NCBI GenBank assembly: GCA_016931295.1
Contig: JAFGEZ010000027.1
Span: 1-48,126, forward strand
Source: Candidatus Krumholzibacteriota bacterium
GTDB taxonomy: Bacteria; Krumholzibacteriota; Krumholzibacteriia; Krumholzibacteriales; Krumholzibacteriaceae
Length of the DNA: 48,126 bases
Direction of reading: 5' to 3'
Shown here: positions 8,000 through 16,814 of the stretch, in pieces
Numbering within the stretch: the stretch's first letter is position 1
Layout of the letters: each line of letters starts with the position of its first letter
Position numbers and translations under genes: made by a program
The notes under the pieces: generated by a model
The model's database searches: none
What the model was told of the DNA's origin: nothing
Seen by the model: only the letters and a program-made list of their open reading frames with translations

Positions 8000-10300
8000 A
8001 TGCGTGCGACAAGGATATCCGGTCTCTGCTGTCTGATCTTTCTGCTCCCGGGAGCCGCATTCAGCGAAAACCTGCGGGCGACGACCGTGCCGGACGTCGA
8101 TTTCGCGATCGTCAGGCTGGATTACCGGACCCGTGCCATCAAGGGTTACTACGAGTTCTCCCACCCCTGGCGGAAGTCGTTGCCGGAAGAGGGCTACGCG
8201 GAAGCGGGCAATGTCTTCTATCGATACGTGGCTCCGTGCGATCTGGGATACGTCCGCATACAAAGCAGGCTGACCGGCGAGCTTCTCGTGGAGGCGTCGA
8301 CCGTGTGGATGGGGATGGGTACGTTCTGCTCTCCCCCTGTTTCGCTCTTCTCTGCCGACTATCTGGATGGCTACACCAATCCCCCGCCCGATACGTTGAT
8401 CTATCTTCCGATCGGCATGGCGGGCGCGGAATACGCCGATTCCGCGTGGAGCGAGGTGCAGGGTACGGACATCATACACCGGCTGGCGGCGCTCGGATCG
8501 TACGAAGTCGTTCTCTACGATCATTTCTATACGGTCGGGGCGTCCGATCCCTCAACGGCCGAATGGATCGTGATCGCCTATACCCGTCCTCCCGCACCGG
8601 ATGACATGGCGCTGGTGGCGTTGAACTGGCCGAAGACGCTGGTCACCCGAAACGTCGACTTCATCCCGGAAATCGTCGTGCACAACTTCAGCGACCGGAC
8701 CCTGTCCGCGAGAGTCGATCTCACCATGACGACGGCTCACGGTCCCTCGGGCGAACGGCACGAGATGGTCGATCTGCTGCCGCCCGACTCGTCTCTCACC
8801 GTGCTTTTCGATCCGATCGTGGTGCTGGAGCCGGGCGACGCCGACCTAGACTTCGACCTGGTGAATCCCGACGGATCGCCGTTGGTGGACGCATACGCCG
8901 GCAACAACGGGTGGCGGCAGGATATCGAGGTGATCGACCTGCCGGTCTTCAGGCCCGTCAGCTCCCTCCGGCATCCGGGATCGGTTCCCATGTACGGCAA
9001 GGCTCTCGACTTCGACGATGACGGGGACGTCGATATCGTCCAGCTCAGTCACCCCGCCTGCAGGCTCTGGCGGAATGATGGCGCCGGCGCCTTCGTCGAT
9101 GTCACGGGTCAATCCGCTGTTTCCTTTCCGGGCTATGCGGAAGAGGCGATCGCGGCTGATTTCAACGGCGACGGTCATTCCGACCTCATCGTCGTCGTCT
9201 TCAACAGCGAACCGGGATACTATCTCGGGGACGGGACGGGCGTGTTCGTCGACGCGACCGGGTACAGCGGACTCTCCGGCACGATCGGCTATGCCGATGT
9301 CGATGCATTCGACAAGGAGAACGACGGGGATCAGGATCTGGTCTTCCAGTCGTACGGGCAGGAGCTGGTATTCGAGAACGACGGCGGCGGGCATTTTACC
9401 GATGTCACGGCAACTTCGGGACTCGTTGATCCGGTCCAGACCGAGCGGGTGACGGTCGGGGATATCGACGGCGACGGCTTCCCGGACCTGGCGCTGGCGA
9501 ACTGGGGCTCGCCGTCGCGCGTGTTCGTCAACGACGGGAGCGGGCGGTTCTCGGAAATCGCCGGACCGTGGGACTTCGACTACGCGAGGAAGGCCCTGAT
9601 CTTCGATTTCGACGGCGACGGCCTCGGGGATGTGCTGTTCGCGCGGGCCCTGCACGCCGATCTCTCGATCCTGTACAGGAATCTCGGCGGGCTCTCGTTC
9701 GAGGAAACCTCCGCGGGGTGGGGAGGGTTGCCGTCCGCTTTCTCCGCCGCGGCCGCGGACTGTGACGGCGATGGAAGCCAGGATCTTCTTCTCGAGGACC
9801 TCGACGAGTGGAAATTGCTCATGTACGAGGACGGGATCTACGTGGATCGCACGGAACTCCTGGTCGATTGCGGCGGGGAACTGATCGGTACGGTTGTACT
9901 CGATCCGCGGTTCGTCGATCTCGACGGAGACGGGGATCTCGACGTGTACTCGCAGGGCGTCTATTTCGAGAACCAGGGGCTTTGTGGATCGCATTCCGGG
10001 GGCGATCGGCCTCCCGTTCCCGAATCCTGCCTGCTGCGCCAGAACTATCCGAATCCCTTCAACCCGGCGACGACGATACGGTTCGATCTGCCTCGCGCGA
10101 CGCATGTGAGGCTGCGCGTATACAACGTGAAGGGCGAACTCGTCGCCACCCTCGTCAACCGGCGCATGACGGCCGGGTGGAAAGAGGTGAGCTGGAACGC
10201 GACGGATGACATGGGAGGGGCCGTCTCCAGCGGCATCTACTTCTGCCGCCTCCTCGCCGGCGGCTTCGCGCAGACGAAAAAGATGGTAGTGCTCCGGTGA
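8000..10300 (+). CDS. Secreted FG-GAP/VCBS-repeat protein with C-terminal FlgD-like sorting domain
   Basis: A 766-residue exported protein. A signal peptide spans about residues 1-22 (ending AAFSEN). The middle region from about residue 330 has at least seven calcium-loop repeats of the FG-GAP/VCBS type, for example DFDDDGDVD, DFNGDGHSD, DIDGDGFPD and DLDGDGDLD, predicting a beta-propeller. The last ~85 residues form an NYPNPFNPATTIRF-type immunoglobulin-like domain, used in FCB-type bacteria as a secretion or surface-anchoring tail. The residue 20-330 region is not recognised. The ATG at 8000 is the only start that yields a proper signal peptide; a purine-rich GGGGGGGAA precedes it. A surface or matrix protein is likely, ligand unknown. 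Confidence 0.85.
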   Translation: MRATRISGLCCLIFLLPGAAFSENLRATTVPDVDFAIVRLDYRTRAIKGYYEFSHPWRKSLPEEGYAEAGNVFYRYVAPCDLGYVRIQSRLTGELLVEASTVWMGMGTFCSPPVSLFSADYLDGYTNPPPDTLIYLPIGMAGAEYADSAWSEVQGTDIIHRLAALGSYEVVLYDHFYTVGASDPSTAEWIVIAYTRPPAPDDMALVALNWPKTLVTRNVDFIPEIVVHNFSDRTLSARVDLTMTTAHGPSGERHEMVDLLPPDSSLTVLFDPIVVLEPGDADLDFDLVNPDGSPLVDAYAGNNGWRQDIEVIDLPVFRPVSSLRHPGSVPMYGKALDFDDDGDVDIVQLSHPACRLWRNDGAGAFVDVTGQSAVSFPGYAEEAIAADFNGDGHSDLIVVVFNSEPGYYLGDGTGVFVDATGYSGLSGTIGYADVDAFDKENDGDQDLVFQSYGQELVFENDGGGHFTDVTATSGLVDPVQTERVTVGDIDGDGFPDLALANWGSPSRVFVNDGSGRFSEIAGPWDFDYARKALIFDFDGDGLGDVLFARALHADLSILYRNLGGLSFEETSAGWGGLPSAFSAAAADCDGDGSQDLLLEDLDEWKLLMYEDGIYVDRTELLVDCGGELIGTVVLDPRFVDLDGDGDLDVYSQGVYFENQGLCGSHSGGDRPPVPESCLLRQNYPNPFNPATTIRFDLPRATHVRLRVYNVKGELVATLVNRRMTAGWKEVSWNATDDMGGAVSSGIYFCRLLAGGFAQTKKMVVLR

Positions 10301-10381
10301 TATCGTGTGCGGAACACCGCGCGTGCCGATTCCAGATATTCATCCCGCTGATGTCCTTTGTTTCCCGAGAGGAGATTGCCG

Positions 10382-10693
10382 ATGTATCCGTACAGGGTGT
10401 CGTTCGACGAGCTCGAATGGGACAGTCCCATGAAGGGCATCAGGCAGAAGGCGGTCGTCCGGGACGGCAAGCGACTCCGTCTCGTCGAGTACTCGCGGGA
10501 CATGCCGCCGCACTGGTGCGAGAAGGGGCACTACGGAATGGTCCTGGATGGTCGTTTCGCGATCGAGTTCGCGGGCGGCGAGGTCGAGTACGGTCCCGGT
10601 GACGGCGTGTTCATCCCGGACGGCGCCGGGCATCGCCACCGCGGCCGTAATCTCACCGATACGGTGCGGGTGGTGTTCGTGGAGGACGAGTAG
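10382..10693 (+). CDS. Small single-domain cupin protein
   Basis: A 103-residue cupin. The first conserved motif is around PPHWCEKGHYGMVLDG and the second around DGVFIPDGAGHRHRG, giving His residues that could hold a metal. Small stand-alone cupins have very varied roles (sugar epimerases, dioxygenases, sensors), so no reaction is assigned. A GAGGAG Shine-Dalgarno lies seven to eight bases before the ATG. It lies 81 bases after the FG-GAP gene and is convergent with the broken minus-strand gene, whose stop is 14 bases beyond. Confidence 0.75.
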   Translation: MYPYRVSFDELEWDSPMKGIRQKAVVRDGKRLRLVEYSRDMPPHWCEKGHYGMVLDGRFAIEFAGGEVEYGPGDGVFIPDGAGHRHRGRNLTDTVRVVFVEDE

Positions 10694-10707
10694 GAGACAG
10701 TTGCAAT

Positions 10708-11757
10708 TCACCTCACCAGTGCGAGTTTGTGCGACGCGGCCGCCTCCCCCGCGCACAGCGACACCAGGTAGACCCCTGACGGCACCGGTTCCCCGCGATC
10801 GTTCGTCCCGTCCCAGACGACCGCCTGCGGCCCCGCCGTGCGGCGTCCGTCGAGAAGCGTGCGCACGCGCGCCCCGCGCGCATCGTAGACGCGGAGGATC
10901 GTCCGTGCCGCGGCAGGGAGCGTGAACGAGATCGTCGTCGACGGGTTGAAGGGGTTCGGGAAGGCGGCGAGGCCGAGAGGCGCCGCGGGCGTCTCCCCGG
11001 CGACTCAGATGTCGTTGAGGTTCTCGGTGGTGCCGCTCGCCATCGGCTCCCAGGAGGAGCCGTCCCAGTGGACGATCGCGCCGCCGTCGCCGACGGCGAA
11101 GATGTAGTTCGCGTCCTCGCCCCAGACGGCGCGGAGGGTCTGCGTCGTGCCGCTCTCCTGCGTCGACGTCACGGCTCCGTCGAAATAGCGGATCTGCCCG
11201 TCGTCCCCGACCATCCAGAGGCTGTTCATGGAGGAGGCCCAGGCGGCTTGCATCGGCTCGGGGACGCTCGTCCTGACCTGCCACCCGTAGCCGGGAATGA
11301 AGTAGCAGAGATGCGTCTCCTTGGGCGGTCAGCCGGACATCGGATCCCAGTACGAGCCGTAATGGAGACAATGCACGAGTGTGCCGGCGAGACACAGGCC
11401 GCGGGCGTGGGCGAGCAGCAGGATGTCGTTGGCTGATGTGCCGTGCACGTCGTAGAAATACCGGGTGCCGATCACGTCGAGCGTCATGGTGCCCCATGCG
11501 GCGCCGTCCCAGGTGATGATATCCGCCGCGTTGCGGGTGATATAGATATCGTCCTCGCCGCTCCCCCAGATCCCCGAGTAATCGCCTGACGGGATATCGG
11601 TTCCCGGGCCCGTCGGCACGGCGTGCCAGCCGTTCGCCGCGAGCGCGAGGATGGTCCCGTTGTCGCCGACGCAGTAGACGACGCCGCCGGCGCGCACGGG
11701 CACGGTCGCCGCCAAAACGGAGAATACCGAGAGCGCGAAGATCGCCAGACGTCTCAT
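10708..11757 (-). pseudogene. Secreted beta-propeller-like protein with two in-frame TGA codons
   Basis: One reading frame of 350 codons from the ATG at 11757 (GGGGAG ribosome site seven bases upstream) to the stop at 10708-10710 is cut by TGA at 11329-11331 and 11005-11007. Read through, it encodes a signal peptide (residues 1-24, ending VPVRA) and repeats of the type GIWGSGEDDIYI, AVWGEDANYIFAVG and WMVGDDGQIRYFDG. It ends in a FlgD-like tail containing FPNPFNPSTTISF, the same tail as the 8000-10300 protein. Frame, codon style and domain order are intact on both sides of each TGA. The second TGA falls where the repeat would have Trp (NLNDI then stop). TGG-to-TGA point mutation is the simplest explanation. 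Overlapping ATGA junctions elsewhere show that UGA is a normal stop here. Confidence 0.75.
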
Positions 11758-11863
11758 AATATGTCTCCCCTGCATTATCCGTTAGACGAGCCGGAACGCG
11801 GATTTTGACGCGGCGAAGCCGGCTCCGGCGGGCGATCCCGCGCCGGCCCGGGCAAAGGATGGA

Positions 11864-11893
11864 TTGACTTCATCCCTTTCTCTGCAGTAACTT
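11864..11893 (+). promoter_or_regulatory. Possible promoter of the glycan gene cluster
   Basis: TTGACT (11864-11869, 5/6) is followed by an 18-base spacer and TAACTT (11888-11893, 3/6). It lies about 50 bases before the GTG start of the first glycosyltransferase and is the best candidate in the gap between the divergent genes. Confidence 0.35.
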
Positions 11894-11941
11894 CGACCGT
11901 CGAGTGTCCTGTCGCGAGCAACGGTTTCCCGGGATGGCCCC

Positions 11942-13063
11942 GTGAGAAGAATCCTCTTCTGTATTCCGGATCTGCGGGGTGGCGGCGCCGAGCGGGTGTT
12001 CGTCCACCTCATGAACAACCTCGACAGGAACAGGTTCTCGGTCGAACTGGCCCTCTTCCGGAAGCGCGGCGCGTTCCTGGAGGAACTCGCCGGTGATGTC
12101 GCGGTCCACGACCTGGACACCGACCTCAAGGGCGCGCTGGCCGGGTTTCCGCGCCTCGTGCGCCGGGTGTCGCCCGACGCGGTCATCAGCACGATGAGCT
12201 ACACGAACATGGTGGCCGGCTTCGCGAGCATGCGGATGCGGCGGAGAGGCGTCATATTCCTCGGGCGGGAGACGGGGATCCCGTCGCTCAGGTCCCGCAT
12301 CGCGCGATCGCCGTGGAACGCGCGCTGGCTCTACCGGTGGTCCTACCGGTACCTGGACCGGGTGATCTGCCAGTCGGCGGACATGCTGGCCGACGTCCAC
12401 GAGATCTACCGCGTGCCTCTCGATCGGATGGTGACGATACCCAACCCCGTCGACGTCGCGTGGATCCGCGCGCGGGCGGCGGCGGGCGTTCCCGGGGGTT
12501 TCGGCGGCGGAGAGTTGAACGTCGTCGCCGTCGGCAGGCTCCACCGGCAGAAGGGGTTCGATTTGCTGCTCCGGGCGGTGGCCCGCCTGAAGGGGCGCGG
12601 CGTCCGCCTTCACGTCCTCGGCGACGGAGCGCTGCGCGAGGAGCTCAACGCCCTGGCCGCCGAGCTCGGCGTCGAGGGGGAGGTCGTCTTCCACGGATTC
12701 CTGCCGAACCCGTACCCGCTCGTCGCCGCCGCCGACCTCTTCGTGCTCAGCTCGCGCTACGAGGGATTCCCCAACGCGATGGTGGAGGCCCTCGCGCTGG
12801 GCCGCCCCGTGGTCGCCTTCGACTGCCCCGGCGGGATCAACGAGCTGGTCGAGCGGGGCGTGAACGGCGAGATCGTTCCCCTCGGGGACACGGAGGCGAT
12901 GGCCGAAGCGATCCTCCGCGTCGCCGCGGCAGGCTACGATCGGGAGAAAATCGCGGCCAGGACAACCGAACGATACGGCATCGACACGATCGTCGGCCGC
13001 TACGAGCGCCTTTTCGAGGGGGACTTCGGCACGAGCCGGCCGGAGTTCGCCGGAGCGCGATGA
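11942..13063 (+). CDS. Glycosyltransferase family 4
   Basis: A 373-residue GT-B fold glycosyltransferase. The N-terminal PDLRGGGAERVFVHL is the acceptor-side glycine motif. The C-terminal Rossmann half carries AVGRLHRQKGFDLLL and the donor-binding LSSRYEGFPNAMVEALALGRPVVA with the EX7E pair. Family GT4 members transfer a sugar from a nucleotide-sugar to a glycan acceptor in the cytoplasm; which sugar is unknown. Translation starts at GTG 11942; the nearby ATG at 11934 is out of frame. Its stop overlaps the ATG of the pyruvyl transferase gene by four bases, so this is the promoter-proximal gene of a surface-glycan operon. Confidence 0.9.
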   Translation: MRRILFCIPDLRGGGAERVFVHLMNNLDRNRFSVELALFRKRGAFLEELAGDVAVHDLDTDLKGALAGFPRLVRRVSPDAVISTMSYTNMVAGFASMRMRRRGVIFLGRETGIPSLRSRIARSPWNARWLYRWSYRYLDRVICQSADMLADVHEIYRVPLDRMVTIPNPVDVAWIRARAAAGVPGGFGGGELNVVAVGRLHRQKGFDLLLRAVARLKGRGVRLHVLGDGALREELNALAAELGVEGEVVFHGFLPNPYPLVAAADLFVLSSRYEGFPNAMVEALALGRPVVAFDCPGGINELVERGVNGEIVPLGDTEAMAEAILRVAAAGYDREKIAARTTERYGIDTIVGRYERLFEGDFGTSRPEFAGAR

Positions 13064-14325
13064 AGATACTGATCATCGAGGCATACACCGACGGCAACGT
13101 GGGATCGTGCGCGCTCGTGGAGAACGCCCTCGGGATCCTCCGCGAGAGATTCCCCGGCGCCGACATCCGGGTCATGGCCCACCGGCCCGAGGTCTTCGAG
13201 CGGCTCTACGGCGTGGAAGCGATCGGGGACGTCTTCGAGTACCCATTCCTCCAGCCACGTCTCCGCCAGGTCGGCTGGCTCCTGAAGACCGTGCTCTGGA
13301 TGACCGTCTGCCGGCTCACGATCGCCCTCCGCTCGCCCGAGGGCCTGTCGCGGGGCCGCGTTCCCTTCAGGAAGAAACTGGCGCCCTTTCTCTGGGCCGA
13401 CATGGCCGTCAGCGTCGGCGCCGAGCGCATCAACGACAAGTTCTTCAAGAACATCGTCTTCTCCCTCTACACGTATTCGCTCGTCGTGCGGCTCGGCAAG
13501 CGGATGGTGATCTTCCCCTCGACGATCGGCCCCTTCCTCTTCCGCTGGAGCCGGTTCCTGGCGAGGCGCGTGCTCGGGAAGGTCGACCTGATCTACGCCC
13601 GCGACGAGCGATCGGCCGTGACGAGCCGGGAACTCGTCGGCGGCGCGAAGGCGACGGTCGTCCATACGGTCGACGTCGCCGTCCGGCAGGAATGGCCCTC
13701 GCGAGAGGAATCGATGAAGCTCCTGCCCCCGGGGCCGGAGAAGCCGATCGTCGGGATCTCGGCGATGCGCTGGAGCTACTTCAGGAACCGCGTCGAGACT
13801 CCCTACAGCAACTACGACGCCTACGTCGGGCAGATGGCGGTTCTCGCCGACGAACTCGTGGCGACGCACGGGGTGCGGGTCGTCCTCTTTCCCACGAATT
13901 TCCCCGTCCACGGCTGCCGCGAGGACGATCTCGCCGTCTCGCGCGCGATCAGGGACCGCATGGAGCGGGGGGGCGAGGTCGGCGTGCTCGAGACGCTGCC
14001 CACGCCGGCCGAGCTCAAGGGAATGCTCGCCTGCAGCGAGCTCAACATCACGACGCGGATGCACGCGTGCATCCTCTCGACGGGATCGGGGACGCCGACC
14101 ATCTCGGTCAACTACCTCTTCAAGGTCCGCGAGTACATGCGGTCGCTCGGCCTCGAGGAGTTCTCGATCGACATCGAGGAATTCAACGCCGCGTGGGCCA
14201 TCGGCATCTTCGAGCGGATGTGGCCGGAGCGCGCGGCGTGGCGGGAAAAAATCACGGCGGCGGTCGGGGAGAAGAAGGCGGACCTGGCCCGGGCGATGGA
14301 GAGGATCGATGATCTGGTTCGATGA
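13060..14325 (+). CDS. Polysaccharide pyruvyl transferase family protein
   Basis: A 421-residue protein of the polysaccharide pyruvyl transferase family (CsaB/WcaK-like). These enzymes move the enolpyruvyl group of PEP onto a sugar to form a negatively charged ketal on cell-surface polymers. The N-terminal Rossmann motif is YTDGNVGSCALVENAL; the C-terminal lobe has the conserved TTRMHACILSTGSGTPTISV with the substrate-binding Arg-x-His. The start overlaps the previous stop (ATGA), and the 3' end overlaps the FrhB-like gene by 17 bases, indicating co-translation. FrhB-like proteins often accompany this family, which supports the glycan-modification role. Confidence 0.88.
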   Translation: MKILIIEAYTDGNVGSCALVENALGILRERFPGADIRVMAHRPEVFERLYGVEAIGDVFEYPFLQPRLRQVGWLLKTVLWMTVCRLTIALRSPEGLSRGRVPFRKKLAPFLWADMAVSVGAERINDKFFKNIVFSLYTYSLVVRLGKRMVIFPSTIGPFLFRWSRFLARRVLGKVDLIYARDERSAVTSRELVGGAKATVVHTVDVAVRQEWPSREESMKLLPPGPEKPIVGISAMRWSYFRNRVETPYSNYDAYVGQMAVLADELVATHGVRVVLFPTNFPVHGCREDDLAVSRAIRDRMERGGEVGVLETLPTPAELKGMLACSELNITTRMHACILSTGSGTPTISVNYLFKVREYMRSLGLEEFSIDIEEFNAAWAIGIFERMWPERAAWREKITAAVGEKKADLARAMERIDDLVR

Positions 14326-15487
14326 CGGCGATCGGCTGCGCTTCGACGCGGAGCGGTGCTGCCTCTGCGGCGGATGCCTCGCCGCCTGCGACGCCGGCGC
14401 CCTCGGCAGGCGCCCCGCCGCCGACGGGCGCTTCGAGATCGTCTGGGACGATGATGCCTGCGTCCGCTGCGGCCGCTGCGTCGAGGTCTGTCCCGCCCCC
14501 GAGCTGCCGCGCCGCGCACTCACCGCGGAGGCGCTCGCCGAAATCCGGGTTGCGTACGTCGGCCGGGCCGCCGATCCCGCCGTGCGTCGGTCGTCGTCGT
14601 CCGGCGGCGTGGCGAGGACCCTCGTCACGGCAGCGCTGGAGACGGGAACGGCCGATCTTGCATGCTGCCTCGTATCGGCGGAACAGCCCCCCTGGGCGCG
14701 GGGCGCGCTGCTCGGGAAGGGATTCGATCCGTCGGTCATCGCCAACTCCGTCTACCGGCCGGTTCCCCTGCTCGAGGAATGCGGTCAGGTCGGGGCCGGC
14801 AGCACGCTCGTCGTCACCGGGACGCACTGCCAGCTCCTCGCCGCGGAGCACCTCTACGGCGACGCGGGCGTCGACCTCCTGCGGATCGGCCTTTTGTGCA
14901 AGCAGCAGAAGCACCTCGGGTTCACCCGGTTCGTCAGGCGGCGCCTCGGCATGGACGCCCGGGAGGAGCGGCGGATCGACTACCGGGGCGATGGCTGGCC
15001 CGGGCGGATTTCCGCCGGCGGACGGTCGATCGGCTTCTCGGAGACGGCGGCCCTGCCCTTCGGCAAGTGGCTCTGGACGATCCCGGCCTGCATGTACTGC
15101 GCGAACGCCTTTGGGGATACGGCCGACCTGACGATCGCCGACCCCTGGGGGATCGTGCGGCCGGAGGACGCGGGCGACGGCATGTCGATGATCGCGGTGC
15201 GCACGGAAAAGGGCGCGGCGCTGCTCGCGGCCGCCGGGGAAGCGATCGAGCTCGAGCAAATCGACACGGCGGCGTTCGCCCGCTCGATCCGCTGGCCCGA
15301 TCTCGAGCGGAAGATCGCCTCGATACCAATCCGTCTCGGGGAGAGCGGTTCGAGGGGCGAGAGGCGCCGGCTCGACGCCCGAAACCGGGAGAGGCGCTGG
15401 TACGAGTGGATTCTCGAGCGGTTCGATCCGCCGCGGGTCATCAGGAAGATACTGGGCAGGCTGCCCTTCGCCGGGCTGCCGAAATGA
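14309..15487 (+). CDS. FrhB-like (coenzyme F420 hydrogenase beta family) iron-sulfur protein
   Basis: A 392-residue protein with an N-terminal ferredoxin-like domain holding two [4Fe-4S] motifs, CCLCGGCLAAC and CVRCGRCVEVCP. These precede the FrhB/FpoF N- and C-terminal domains (VTGTHCQLLAAE, GLLCKQQKHLG, CMYCANAFGDTADLTIAD). Proteins of this type occur in polysaccharide loci beside pyruvyl transferases in bacteria that lack F420-dependent hydrogenases, where the redox step is not understood. The start lies inside the end of the pyruvyl transferase gene. The stop shares an ATGA with the deacetylase gene. Confidence 0.88.
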   Translation: MIWFDDGDRLRFDAERCCLCGGCLAACDAGALGRRPAADGRFEIVWDDDACVRCGRCVEVCPAPELPRRALTAEALAEIRVAYVGRAADPAVRRSSSSGGVARTLVTAALETGTADLACCLVSAEQPPWARGALLGKGFDPSVIANSVYRPVPLLEECGQVGAGSTLVVTGTHCQLLAAEHLYGDAGVDLLRIGLLCKQQKHLGFTRFVRRRLGMDAREERRIDYRGDGWPGRISAGGRSIGFSETAALPFGKWLWTIPACMYCANAFGDTADLTIADPWGIVRPEDAGDGMSMIAVRTEKGAALLAAAGEAIELEQIDTAAFARSIRWPDLERKIASIPIRLGESGSRGERRRLDARNRERRWYEWILERFDPPRVIRKILGRLPFAGLPK

Positions 15488-16698
15488 CGGGAACATGCAT
15501 GGAACCTCGAGGCGTACCGGTCGTGATGTACCACGGGGTCGGCCCCGAGAAGCCCGGGTGGGCCTGGAACCACCTCCTCGTTCGGGCCGACGTGTTCGAC
15601 GGCCAGATGAGGCGCCTGAAAGAGGAGGGGTGGACGACGATCTTCCTGGGCGACCTGTACGCGCACCTCGCCCGGAACGAGCCGCTGCCGCCGAAGCCGG
15701 TCGTTCTCACCTTCGACGACGGCTACCTCGACAACTGGGTCTTCGCCGCCCCGATCCTCGCGAAGTACGGCCACCGCGCCGTCGTCTACATGACGAGCGA
15801 CTTCGTCGATCCCGCCGGCTCGCCGCGGCCGACGCTCGACGACGCGTGGGCGGGGCGCGTCCGCGAGGAGGACCTGCCCGTCGAGGGCTTCCTCTCCTTC
15901 GCCGAGATGCGGCGGCTGGAGGAGAGCGGCGTGATGGAGGTGCAGGGCCACGCCAAGACCCACACGTGGTATCCGTGCGGTCCGCGGATCGTCGATTACC
16001 ACCGGCCCGCCGGCGTGGATGGCTATGCCCCGAAGCCGTGGCTCGGCTGGAACCGTCATCCCGAAAGGAAATTCGCGTACATGACCGAGCGGCTCGAGGA
16101 GACGGTCCCCTGGGGCACGCCGGTCTTCGAGCACAGGAAATCGCTCGCGGGGAAGAGATGGTTCCCCGACGGATCGCTGGAAAAGCGCCTCGTCTCCTTC
16201 GTCGAGGGCGAGGGGGGAGCCCGGTTCTTCGAGCGCCCGGACTGGCGCGAGCGTCTCGACGCGATCGCGCGAAAGCGGGAAGCGGGCGGCCGGCTGGAGA
16301 CCGAAGAGGAATTCGACGATCGGATCCTCTTCGAGCTGACCGAGTCGAAGCGGATCCTCGAGGCGGGGATCGGGAAGCACATCGACTTTCTCTGCTGGCC
16401 GGGGGGCGGGCGCAGCCCCCGGACGCTCGAACTGGCCGGGGAGGCGGGCTACCTCGCGACGACCACCCACTTCCACGACAGGACGAGAAGGAACCTCTAC
16501 GGCCAGAAGCCCAGCGAGACGAACAGGACGGGGTGCGGAACGCCCTGGCAGTGGCGGGGTGTACGCGTGGCCCGCACGGATCCGGGATTCTTCACCGCCA
16601 TCCTCGACGAGTTCAACGGCGTGCCCGGAGCGGTGTGGCGGATGCGTAGCTACAAGATCGCGTTCCTCCTCCGGCATTTCCTGCTCGGGCGCGATTGA
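15484..16698 (+). CDS. Polysaccharide deacetylase (NodB-like) family protein
   Basis: A 404-residue carbohydrate esterase 4-type protein. It starts with the strand VPVVMYHGV. The catalytic/metal motif is TFDDGY (about residues 78-83), and the metal-binding HxxxH appears as GHAKTHTW. Such enzymes remove N- or O-acetyl groups from glycans. An insertion between the motifs and the C-terminal part (residues ~170-290) makes it longer than a minimal NodB domain. No signal peptide is visible, so it may act on lipid-linked intermediates in the cytoplasm. It overlaps the previous gene by four bases and closes the tightly coupled part of the operon. Confidence 0.87.
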   Translation: MTGTCMEPRGVPVVMYHGVGPEKPGWAWNHLLVRADVFDGQMRRLKEEGWTTIFLGDLYAHLARNEPLPPKPVVLTFDDGYLDNWVFAAPILAKYGHRAVVYMTSDFVDPAGSPRPTLDDAWAGRVREEDLPVEGFLSFAEMRRLEESGVMEVQGHAKTHTWYPCGPRIVDYHRPAGVDGYAPKPWLGWNRHPERKFAYMTERLEETVPWGTPVFEHRKSLAGKRWFPDGSLEKRLVSFVEGEGGARFFERPDWRERLDAIARKREAGGRLETEEEFDDRILFELTESKRILEAGIGKHIDFLCWPGGGRSPRTLELAGEAGYLATTTHFHDRTRRNLYGQKPSETNRTGCGTPWQWRGVRVARTDPGFFTAILDEFNGVPGAVWRMRSYKIAFLLRHFLLGRD

Positions 16699-16740
16699 CG
16701 AAGCGGGGATCCGGCATGACGGCCGGGCGCCAGAATGATG

Positions 16741-16769
16741 TTGGATGAGGCGTCTCGATCCGCTACAGT
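16741..16769 (+). promoter_or_regulatory. Possible promoter before the CapK/PaaK-like gene
   Basis: TTGGAT (16741-16746) and TACAGT (16764-16769) are spaced by 17 bases in the 116-base gap between the deacetylase and CapK-like genes. Matches are 3/6 and 4/6, so this is only a candidate. Confidence 0.3.
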
Positions 16770-16814
16770 GACGGGACGTTTCGGCGCGTCGCCGCGACGG
16801 GCAACGACAGGATC

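Noticed and set aside
7604-8524. Upstream extension of the acyltransferase reading frame to 8524 (692 residues)
   Set aside because: The added residues are low-complexity and antisense to the FG-GAP gene. The family N-terminus begins at 7603.
10708-11757. UGA recoded as Trp, or selenocysteine insertion, to explain the two in-frame TGAs
   Set aside because: Many genes here end in TGA with overlapping ATGA or GTGA starts, so UGA is a working stop. I saw no SECIS-like hairpin with a GGU loop right after either TGA. TGG is used for Trp throughout.
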